Origin: Armillaria gallica
Taxonomy: Eukaryota; Basidiomycota; Agaricomycetes; Agaricales; Physalacriaceae
Direction of reading: 5' to 3'
DNA length: 64,000 nt
Assembly (NCBI GenBank): GCA_037576215.1
Contig: JBANDB010000017.1
Span: 1-64,000 of the forward strand
The number at the start of each line of letters is the position of its first letter. Within the stretch, counting starts at the first letter, position 1. The translations under genes and the position numbers were made by a program. Shown one piece after another: positions 1 to 9,877 of this stretch. Below the pieces are notes generated by a model. The model did not search any database. It was not told where the DNA came from and was given only the letters and a program-made list of their open reading frames with translations.

Positions 1-1907
1 TCCAAGTCCACCAGTCTACTTCCAATGCTGCAAAATGGAAGGATCTGAAAGAGTTGGAGTTGGAGGCAGTACAGCTGGTATCAGGTGAATTATCTGTTGA
101 GGCCCTGCATTGGCTCTTCTCCATATCATCAAACCCCACTGTCCAGAGTATTGCTCTTCAGGCTATTGGTGGTTTGCATCCAACATTGCAGAACAAAACT
201 AAAGAGCTGTTTAATGATGTTGGCTTGATGGAGCAATTGTTAGAACAATGTCTTTCAACCTTTCCTCAAACACCAGTGGCTGGCTTAGAGACCAAGCTTG
301 AGCGGTTACTACGCTGCAATCTAGTTTTCTGTAATACCATGCCATTTTTAATTCACCTTCCAGAAAAGCCACGTTTTGAGCTTCCCCCACATGTTGTAGC
401 CTCAATAGATAAAGGAATGTTTGAAAATGATGAGAGATATCTATTTATTAGAAAAGTTACCCATATTGAAGCTATGTCATATTCTAATAATGAGTCATGG
501 TGTTTTCATCCTTTGGTCTGGATCAATCTCATTAGAGATGCAGTCTCACTGCAAGAAGACTTCCCTGTGGACATTGCCAATGATCCTTTTGCAATAGATC
601 TATGCATGGCAGTTCTTTCTGCATTTGAGTATCCTCATCAAGAGAATGAATCCAACTCTGCAAAGAACATTGTGCAATCACATGTTGAAGCTATAACATT
701 CCATGATGCTATTTGCCAATATATATTCATGGACATGACAGCCTATCTCCTACAGGTGTTTGCTGTCTGTGTGCCCTTAAATGTTCCCTCTATCTCTTCA
801 TCACTGAGGATTCTCCTGATGTTTGCTGAGTTTATTATCTCAAGACTTGCTTTAAAAGAACAAATAGAGCCTGCTGCAATGGAGGTCCAAGCACTTTCTA
901 TGATATTTGATAGCATTTCAAACCATCATTGGTCTTCTTCTGATGCAGATGCTGTGGTCTTCAAGGTCTTTGATCACTTCATTGCAGATACCCTGAAACT
1001 TATGCTGCAAAAACGACTTCATCATTTATCTTTCACAGCTCTAACAATCTACTTTAAGCACATCCATACACAATGGCATGCCATGTCACTTAAATCTGCA
1101 AAAGTCTTTGTTGATCTGATGTTTGACTATTACAACTCTAAACATGACTATGTTTCCTGGCATGTGCGCAACATCATAGTCAGGTGTCTTTATGAAGGCA
1201 GCCCAACAATGTATAGTGTCTTTTATACCTCACAATGCCTGAAGTATTTTGGACATCGTGAATATCACTCACCATTTGTGTATATCATCAAAGGCTACCT
1301 CTCTGCATTTGGACATCACTCAAAATCTCATCTTGAAGATTCAGTTATACAGGAACATATTGAGTATCTCCACACACCTGACATTCTTTTTAATCTCTGC
1401 TCTATTCTGGCTGCTGGGAATTCCACCAAATCTGACAGATACCGCAAAAAGCAAAGCAAGAAGAATATTCTGTCACTTGTCCAGATTCAAAGGGATGCTC
1501 CTGCTTGGGATGATTGTCGCAGAAGGCTTCAACAGCTGCTTGAAGAGGATGTCATGGGCTTCTTCTATTGGCAGGGTTATGTTGATGGAATTGATGAGGT
1601 AGAAATAGCAAAGCAAAGGGAATATATTGGTTTTGCAATTGAAGTCTTGAATCAGTTTTTTGCAGGTGAACTAGATGATGAACTGGTGAGTGTTGATTGC
1701 TTTTGTAGTTGAAATGATACTTACTGGAATTAGAGGGATCATGATGGTCCCACTCATAGTGAATACATTAAGGCTGCAGAGATTATATCCCCAGATGTTC
1801 CACCCATTTCTCAAACTCGGAGGACCTGGCACAGTCGCTTGCATCAGTTACTACCCTGGCATGGCCAGGAAGATGCAAGTGACCATAATGCCACAGAGAA
1901 TGTTTGA
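1..1907 (+). CDS. DUF6535-family protein, 3' part only (gene runs off the left edge)
   Basis: Open from base 3 without a start codon, so the gene begins outside the window. I read one long exon to 1685, an intron at 1686-1733 (GTGAGT...TTAG) and a last exon 1734-1907 that stays in frame (phase 0) and ends in TGA. The protein is the C-terminal, largely helical part of the family. It matches the complete paralogue at 19591-22615 almost residue for residue in many blocks (for example FPQTPVAGLETKLERLL and SWCFHPLVWINLIRDAVSLQ). The N-terminal DUF6535 membrane domain seen in the paralogue is not in this window. Function is unknown; the family is abundant in Agaricomycetes. The spliced last exon (ending HNATENV) is conserved in both copies, which supports it over reading through to the stop at 1710-1712. 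The gene abuts the left end of a segmental duplication. Confidence 0.8.
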
Positions 1908-2149
1908 GTCATCAGGCTGACCAAGCTTTAGGTGAGCATGGTGGCCCATTGAAGTATGAGGGATGCTTAGGCTGGATTAGGATAGGATACTGAAGATACA
2001 CCCACAATAGTTGTAGAAGAATTGGATTCTGTAAATACTTGAAGGATAAGTATGTAGTAGCCTATTGTAAGTAATGAACATCTGAATATTGTTTGTTTAC
2101 CTCCTTGGATCAGTTTCTGTGCCTAACCATCCCCAATTTCCTTCTCAAC
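1908..2149. other. 3' flank of the DUF6535 gene and left edge of segmental duplication copy 1
   Basis: No gene is seen. The first part resembles the 3' flank of the DUF6535 paralogue (22616-22760). From about 2065 the sequence instead follows the start of duplication copy 2 (about 32011-32108). It ends in TTCTCAAC (2142-2149), the target duplication of the hAT element that follows. Confidence 0.6.
2142..2149. repeat. hAT target site duplication, left copy
   Basis: TTCTCAAC directly precedes the left terminal repeat and is repeated exactly at 12344-12351 after the right one. Confidence 0.9.
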
Positions 2150-2520
2150 TAGTGATGTTCGGGTCAGGCTCAAAGCCTGTGACCTGGCCCAACCCAGCCC
2201 AACCCGACCCTGAAAAGCCTGACCCTCATGCTAGGCTTTGGTGGGCTCAAGGCTTGGGTGTCGACTCAGGAAAGCCCAAGCCCTGGGCTTTCAGCCCGAT
2301 GATCAGTGTCGGCATTGAACAGTATCTGATATCATGTGATCTGCTGCTGAAACAACTGATCAGTGATCACAGCTTTCTTCTTGACTCTCACATCCACATC
2401 ACCTCAGTTTTCTGTCCAGCACGATTATCAATCTCTATATCAAATTATAATATTTGCCTATCCATGTTGTTCTATCATGGTTATCCTGGTTTCTGAACCC
2501 ATATTTCCACAGATGCTCAA

Positions 2521-2577
2521 TTATGACGTACTTTGACCTCCAGAAAATGACATATTGGAGGTCAAAGTATGTCATAA
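2521..2577. repeat. Near-perfect inverted repeat (22-bp arms) inside the hAT leader
   Basis: Arms at 2521-2542 and 2556-2577 are reverse complements with one mismatch (core ACTTTGACCTCCA / TGGAGGTCAAAGT), separated by 13 bases. It lies about 165 bp upstream of the transposase start. It could be a regulatory hairpin or a very small palindromic insertion. No target duplication could be defined. Confidence 0.75.
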
Positions 2578-3960
2578 GTGGCCATCCATGCCTAGAAGGG
2601 TGGAAATATGATTAAAAGCAATATCAGGTACATCCTATCAATCTAATTTCATCACCTTGGTGGCTGATAAACTGTACAGTTCTTACATGATACTAATTAC
2701 TGGTGAAATAAATAAATTTTAACTTCTGGAATCTTTCTTTCATGCCTGCACGAGATGAACCTGATCCCAGTCTCATTGTCGATGGAAGACATAATCATCA
2801 ACGACCACACTGCTATGGTGAAAGCGCTTCACCATCACCACTGCCACTTCCTATTCCATTGACCCAAAAACGTGGGCCTGACCATCCAAATCCACCAGAA
2901 GGTGATGGGAATAGCACTGAGCTATCTGCGTCTTGGCCACCCAAACGTGTACATACTGATGGTGAGACCCTGGAAGCACACAACGATGAACCTGAGGCAC
3001 CAGAAAAGCAAGCCGGTACGTGAATGAAGCTATGATTCCTGACAAAATAGCACTAAATGCCTTTAGACACTCGCACCGAATCAATGAATCAACGTCCCAC
3101 CTCTCCTGAAGTCTCTATCCTTCCTCGCTCTGACAGAACAGGTTCGAGCAGATTTGCAAAAGATATCGAGAAGATGGTCGCCGTATTGAAGCCGAAGACC
3201 TCTCTCTCGACAAATGTCACTGCTGATTTGAAACATTTTTTTGAAGTAGCGCCTGATGAGGGAAACAAGAAAGGAGAGATGGCCCCTTGGAAGTGTTGTA
3301 CTATATGTTGATGAGTGCATGACTATCATATAACAATTGTATGCTTACATTCTAATATAGCAATACCTTTTCTATCGATCCGACTACTGGACGACATCAT
3401 CTTGCCACAAAGCATAAGGTATGATCTTCTTTTGTCACTACGTCTCTTAGTAATATATTAACGGAAGACTAGGCAGATTACTGTGTGTGGTGCAAGGCCA
3501 ACAACTTTGAATTGATGCTTCCCGAAGATACTGCTGAACATTGCAATGATGAGAAGAAGAAGCTTGCTCAGTCTTCACTGGACAACCATGTTATTGATCT
3601 CACACATCAAAAACACAAGACACGTGTTGTTTATACTGTACACAACTGGGATCGTGCAGTAATACGATGGATGATCAACACTGATCAAGTATGTTCCACC
3701 TGTATCCTGAAGCGATGAGAATTGAGTCTAATATTTCCAACTCTCACACATCAGGAAAACACAATTTTTCTGTAACTCGGCTCGAAATATAGAGTCGCTG
3801 TAGGTATGGTAGGCTCTCGTAGGTAGCATCAACTCGTCCATAGCGTATATAGTGTATCATGTTGATTGTCTACTACCTGGTGGAGCAATTACTGTCTCGG
3901 CCGTTTCTTATCACAGTGAGGATTGACTTCCCTCGTTGAACATTAAAAGGACAATCTAGT

Positions 3961-6900
3961 TCAACGAAGAAATTTTGCTTCTACATTTGACTCAGTACAT
4001 TGGGCGTAAAACTTGCCGAGTGTAATAAAGCGATTAAGACTGAAGTTTCTACACTGTTCCAGTACAGCTGCAGAACTCCATGTCTTGTCGACTGCTGTGC
4101 CAAATTTGGGAAGTAAATGACAGCTACCAATGATGTCACCTACAGGTATAACTTGGGGAACATGCTCTCGGTACCGGAGCGAGCGAGAGACAGAGTACAT
4201 TTTGGTGTCGGGATGCGGCCGATTGAATGGTGTAAACCACTCAATATACGCTAGTACTGGAGCAAGATGCGGGGCTTGGAGATGCTCTGGTAGGGTGAAC
4301 ATAGCTCTGACTTGCGCAACTCGGAGGCCTTAAGATAGCATGAGCACACAGAGTATGGGTAATTTGAAGATACGTACCTTCTAGCGAAGTTCCCTTGGTA
4401 TATCTGTTGTCAATCTCTGTTTCACAGCGAACAAGCACTGTATCAAAGTGAGAAGGAGACTCCTCCTTTCTTCCGGGGCCAGGTGGGACAGCAGGAGTTC
4501 CTCGTATGCGATTGACTTGGTGGTAACGTCCGACTGTTGAAAGATTGGGCAGTGGGATAGTGAGAATCTTGTAAACGTCGAAACGATCAGTGATGTTTGG
4601 CAGTATAGGCTTTGCAGGGGGCGGGTAATGGCGAATAATGTAGCGTTGAAGAGAGTAAAGAAACTGTGGGGCACGGAAACATGATCCGATATCATCAATG
4701 GTGAGTCGAGGAAAAGCAGGCACGGCTGCAACGCCAAATTTGCGAATGCCACGTTGATCACCATGACTATTGTGACCAGTTTCTTCTTCGTCTTCAACCT
4801 CTTTGCACTCCCCCTCTTCAAGACTAGCTCTCCCACTCCTTACTCTCTCGTCACTCTGGGATGCCCAATCAAGATACGCACGGAAACGGGCAGCTGCTTC
4901 ACGTCGACCCATCCATGTGGTCATCTGTTTAACATAGTCACGCTTATTGCTGGCGCGGTATGCCTCTTTAGCAAAGTCAATATGCAAGCGCTCCGAATTC
5001 TCGGTATTATATCCATCTGGGGAGCCTCGGGATTGTATGGATGCACAGTAATGAATCATCTGGTGGATTTTCGGTATGTTAAAGTTCTCTCGCACACCTA
5101 CATCGATAATAATGGCTTTATTCTCGTGGAAGGTTTTGAGCGCTGATTCCAAGGCATCAAGGGTCGCAGAGGTGTGGACGTGAAGTCGGGAATAGTAGAT
5201 GAAGTCGAGCACTGCGACAGCTGTTCGCAATACCGCTGGTTGTACAGCCCCTTGAAGTACTCCAATAAACACGCGCTGCATCTCTTTATGCTCCCGCCCT
5301 GTCCACTGCGAGACGAACGAGATCCCCTTTTTGAAGTGCCGAAGTCCTGAGAAATTTGGGATACGTTTGAAGCATTCATCGATCTCGGGTGTCGATGCAA
5401 TCTCCATGCACCACTCGACAAGGTGATCTTTGAATACACCCTTATGCAACTGATGAAGGATGTCCGGTGTAAAGCATGTGAAAATGTCGCAGTGAGGGAG
5501 GCTGAGCCAGAACGGCTGCCAGACTGCACGAAGACCCTCCTTATTAAAGGCTTGTACCCTTCGTCCAGAGCGCTTTTGTTCCAGAATCACTGACGTTCTT
5601 TCAGGGTCACGTAGCAGTGATTCAACGTACTCTCCCCTCGCTTGTGGTTCTACTCGACACCGGGGACAGAAGCTCTCTTTGCAGCAGGCAATCAAACACT
5701 GCTCTGGAAAGTCGGCAATATATGCAGCCAGCAAAGGATAGACACGACGAACGAGTCCATCGGCACAGAGCATGGCAATGCCCTCCTTGCCTGCTTTCAC
5801 GAGCGGATTGAGGATGCGCGACATGCAATAGTGAAACAGCCGGTACCCAGCAACCGATCGTGTCGCATCATCAAAGCATTCGAGCTTCGTAACTGGGAGA
5901 TATCCAATCAGTACCGTAGCATGGGCTGTTGGACGGCGTCGTGTGGCTTTATCGATGTTCCCCAGAGTGAGATATATGGGCCAGGCACTTTTGTCGCCTC
6001 GAAAGTGAGTAAGCTGTGTCTTGTCAGAGGATAGAATCAAGGCTGCAATCGTGGCGCCTATAGGTAATCGTTTCTGTTTATAATTTAGCACATGTGCTCA
6101 CATTAAACACAGATAACCGACCTGTGTTTCCCACCACCAATCGCCCGTCCACATCTGATCAAATATTCGGTTTGTGCCTTGTTCGTCATGGAACACCTGC
6201 TCAGGGGCGTATGCTAAAAGCTCCCGGAACGCAGGATTTCCCATTAATTCCTTGACACATTCAACAGGATCACGACGCCACAACTCCAGGTCTTCCACTG
6301 CTGGCTTTCCATTTGCATCTATCTTATCTCCCTTGACTGACACGATGTCACATTTCCACCCAGCAGTCTGCGTTGGTAACTCGTCAAATTTTTTGGTAAA
6401 GGTATGGCGATTTGTATACGATGGTTTGGTTCGTTCTTGAGTCTTTCACAGTGTGAGTATCATGAAAAAAGAAGATACAAACACTTACAATAGGTAGCTT
6501 GAGAAAGGCGTCAGCCTGCATCTGCCCAACATTTTTCAGCAGCCATTCAGCGAGCTGCCACTCATTCTCGTCAGCAAAGGGACCCCATTCCGTTCCATTC
6601 CTCTCAAGTGTCGCTCGGATCTTTTCAAAGTCTGTAACCCCCTGACCAATTGGAGCTCCTGCGCGAAGCTCTGCAGGACATGAAAAAATGTACCGATTAT
6701 CTTCACTGGGTGTATCGTCATCATCCGGGACATCTTCTACGGTGGTTCGACGGGAGTGTGTTGCTTCTTCTGAGTGTTGCTGGGTATTTACAGGATCCTC
6801 CGTTATTGGGGGTTCTGTGTCGTCGCCTTGCAAATCGAGCTCTTGAATGCCAATGTCAAGGTCGCCAGTGATATCTCCATCACCGTTATCTGAAAAAGGA

Positions 6901-7112
6901 TGTAAATCCTCAGCTGAAGATTGAGGTACGTGCAGATCCTCATCATGCCATGCCATAGGATCCTGAACAGGTTTCTTCCAGGCATCAAATCCCCGTCGAG
7001 CTATGTCTGTCTTGTGCTGATCAAGACATTTTTGAGAATGGCTGATGTGTCAATTTAACCTATCGGCATTCGGAAATGGTTTACCGCAGTAAGGGCATGG
7101 TCTGGAGGGCAT
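3961..7112 (-). pseudogene. Plavaka transposase with a nonsense codon in the N-terminal zinc finger
   Basis: Large minus-strand gene of at least four exons. The N-terminus from ATG at 7112 gives MPSRPCPYCGKPFPNADRLN, then an in-frame TGA (7050-7052), then HISHSQKC: a C2H2-type finger with a stop where relatives usually have a residue such as Arg. Coding then continues in the same frame through an acidic region to about 6489, with introns at about 6443-6488 and near 6120. The core exon (about 6085-4380) carries the family hallmarks [48 protein letters not shown] and a C-terminal [14 protein letters not shown] block. The last exon (about 4329-3961) begins [10 protein letters not shown] and ends KFLR. 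The core is open over more than 550 codons, so the stop is recent, or translation starts downstream at 6956. These proteins are presumed to cut and paste the element. Confidence 0.85.
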
Positions 7113-7385
7113 AATTACTGCTGCTTGGCACGATGGACTACGAAGAGAGATTTGAGTAAGTTCGTGTGGCGCAGCTCACTAAAGTGGCTATACTCTTGTC
7201 CTGAATAAGGGTACAGCAAAGTCGCGACTTCCGTCACGTTTTTCCGTGTTTTGTTTAATATTCAACAAGGTTGGTTTTGAGCACCGCCACCTGTCTCTTG
7301 TACTTAATCTGCCATTTACAGGTTGACTACCTCCTCCCACATTATCACTACGTATCTCTCATCTCTTCCTATCAAAATATTCACA
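7113..7385. promoter_or_regulatory. Divergent intergenic region between the two Plavaka-element genes
   Basis: A 273-bp spacer lies between the start of the minus-strand transposase and the plus-strand DUF6532-like gene, so it should hold both promoters. No clear TATA box or operator was found. Inference from layout only. Confidence 0.45.
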
Positions 7386-9662
7386 ATGACTCGTCGCCGA
7401 ACCACTATCCAGCGTGTTGAGGTCACTCAAGAAGCACCGCAGCCTGCGGGTCCCGAAAATCGTCGCCGGAAGCCATCCCAGAAGCAGCAGCAACGGGGTC
7501 AGTGGTCTTTGGTCATTTATATACCACTTGTACTTATTTTTTTATTATCTTCTAGAATACGAGCAAGCTCAGCGCCATGAAAAGGCAATCACCAAAGCTG
7601 TACGTGCCGAGCAGCAGCTGCAAGAGCTCTCTGGCTTTCGTCGTCAATCTCGCGCTGAAGGTACGTGTGCCAAATTCATCTTTGTTTATTGTGTAATCAT
7701 TCTCTTAGATTACGATGAACCGGAGTCTGAAGATGAAGAGTCTAGACAGCCTGAAGAAGCAAACGACTCTACGGTAGTCTTCCTTGCCTAATTTTGGGGT
7801 GTCCGAGCAATATACTTATATAATTCTTCTAGTTCAATGCTCTAGAGATCACCATACCAAAACGGAATCCCAATCTTGTTCGCCGTGCTCCACCCTCGAC
7901 AACACCTAGTCCTCCAGAGATTAGAGTATGTTTCTCTTGTTGAAACACACTGATTTTGCTGCTTATCCTATCATTTACAGTCTTTGAGGCGAAACCCAAA
8001 CTTGGTGCGCCGAGTTGGGGCTATTCCACCGGCCAAGGACACAATCAGCAACCAAAGTGTGTGCCCAACACCAAGTATCTCGGCTGCATGTATTAGCTTA
8101 CTATCTGCATACACTGATAAAAACCCAATGGATACAGGACTCGGAGGATCATGTTGCGAGGCAGCATACTAGTATGCAAGCAGTGCCAGGACCCTATACA
8201 CCAGCATTGCAACATTTCTATGGGAACGGTGATGGCACATTTTACTCGCCAGATGTTCACGAAGATCATAGCATATATTGTAAGTGCAATCCTTTATCAT
8301 GGTTGAGCCTCACGTAACCCATCTTTTGCAACAGTGAGCAACGATGAATTTGGTACTCATCTTCCGCCAGGAATGTATCAAAAACCGAAGCAGATATTCT
8401 ACCCAGACGCACACCCAGATCTCCGGCAATTCCGTCCAAAGGTCGCTGCAAATGCACAGTCTGATAGTGCTGCCTCGGAAGTGGATGCCCTGTCCACAGC
8501 ACTTGGTGTTCGCAAGGCACCACCGATGACGATGTCTGCAGAAACAACTCGTGTCGTAAAATCGATGAAAGTGTCAACTGGGGGAACTCGTGGTCGCACG
8601 CGTGCTTCAGACTTTGATGAGCTGACAAAAGCGGTTCTGGAAGATGCAATCATGGTGTACAAAGGAAAGCTGTTTACTCATGGTGCCTTTCTTGATCGTA
8701 GCGAAGAGTATGATTTGGCTGTTGAGTCATTTGTGTTTGTCTGCAAAACACGGAAGATCCAGATGGAGATTGAAGATGACCTGATGAAACTGGTACGTGA
8801 TGCCGTAGTCCTCTGTGCATCTGCTATATCAATGTGCCTTGTCAGATCACGCAGCGCTCCTCTCAAGCACGGGGTGAGTGTAAATCTAAAGCACGCCCAC
8901 TGGTTGCGCCAGCGTTCGGTATCAACCCTGAGCGGCCACTCCGTGAGGTGCGGAATAAGGTCGAGGACTTGCTTGATCGAATGAACTTCCTGTACAAGGT
9001 GAGCAGAAGTTTCCAACCAGTATTCATGTCAACAATTCATTTTTCTTAGGATCCTGTTGCACGTACCGGATTATTTCAAAATCAGGTTATCTCAATCCTC
9101 ATCAACACAATTTGGTTCAAGAACAAGAACGATGAGGGCGCAAATAATCCGTATTTCCTTCAAGATGGTATTCCGCTACCGACCATTGCCCTGGTTTTCA
9201 CGGTGGTGGGTTTCTATTTTCTGTACTTATTGTCTGTGAACATGCGTCTCATTCAATGAGTTCAGATTGAGTGCTGCCTTGATGAGTGGCAAACCGGCCA
9301 ACATGTCGATGTTCAATTCACTGCTGCTAGCTACAAGGAGAAATACAATGGGCATCTCAAGACTTTGCAGGATTTTGATCAGCGTACCAAGGAGGTTGGG
9401 ATTATCCCCAAGCTACGCCAAAGCCTCGCTAAGAAAGCTCGGTGAGTGAATAAATTCTCAGCATTAGTTATTTACTCATCATCTTGGCGTTGGCAGAAAA
9501 CATGCTAAAATCGTTGATAAACCGACAGGTTCCCGAGTTACCCAGATCGACGACTTGGACATCGAGGCTGCAAAAAAAGAATGGGAAGGATTCAATGATT
9601 CTGATGACGAGGCGCTGGGTGAGAATAGTGAAGAGCCTGGCGATGCACCGGAGGAGGCGTAG
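7386..9662 (+). CDS. DUF6532-like protein encoded inside the Plavaka element
   Basis: Eleven-exon gene that I could follow with consistent splice sites. Exon starts include 7386, 7556, 7709, 7833, 7981, 8335, 8846, 9050, 9266 and 9497, with stop at 9660-9662; the junction near 8060-8140 is least certain. The N-terminus is basic and low complexity (MTRRRTTIQRVEV). The conserved part starts near 8620 (LTKAVLEDAIMVYKGKLF), continues through QARGECKSKARPLVAPAFG (about 8860-8920) and PLPTIALVFT (about 9175), and reaches ECCLDEWQTG (about 9270) and a lysine-rich tail. This order matches the basidiomycete DUF6532 family as I recall it. Biochemical function is unknown; no catalytic motif is evident. 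Because it is open throughout and divergent from the transposase, it may be a partner of transposition or a captured host gene. Confidence 0.65.
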
Positions 9663-9877
9663 TAATACAAAATGTACTTGATTTAGCTACCTACAGAATA
9701 CAAATTTTACCTACAGACATTTTTGGTGCTGAACCTAAGATCTCCTACCAGACACCTACAAGAGACTAGATAACAATGAGTGCGACCTACCGAGACCAAT
9801 ATAGGGGGGGGAAGCCTACCGTCCTATTTTCACTATATAGGACTATGTAACCGAGGTAGCCATCACGGTTTTTCCTG
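9663..9877. repeat. Right subterminal region of the Plavaka element
   Basis: Noncoding. It contains several CCTAC/CTACC words, mirrored as GTAGG in the left end (3795-3830), and ends in the inverted repeat TTTTTCCTG (9869-9877). Confidence 0.55.

Larger units (their letters stand above)
3752..9877. mobile_element. Plavaka-type DNA transposon inserted in the hAT transposase intron
   Basis: The left end reads CAGGAAAA at 3752 and the right end, in reverse complement, reads CAGGAAAAA, giving short terminal inverted repeats. Flanks on both sides show AT (3750-3751 and 9878-9879), a likely 2-bp target duplication. Removing 3752-9879 joins the flanks into an intron of about 66 bp running from GTATGT (3689) to ATGCAG, a normal fungal intron, and this independently supports the boundaries. 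Subterminal DNA carries repeated CCTAC/GTAGG words (3795-3830 and 9690-9830). The element contains two divergent genes, a transposase (minus) and a DUF6532-like gene (plus), separated by about 270 bp. Confidence 0.8.

Noticed and set aside
4754..6034. Plus-strand frames inside the Plavaka transposase region
   Set aside because: Shadows of the long minus-strand transposase exon, which carries the family motifs.
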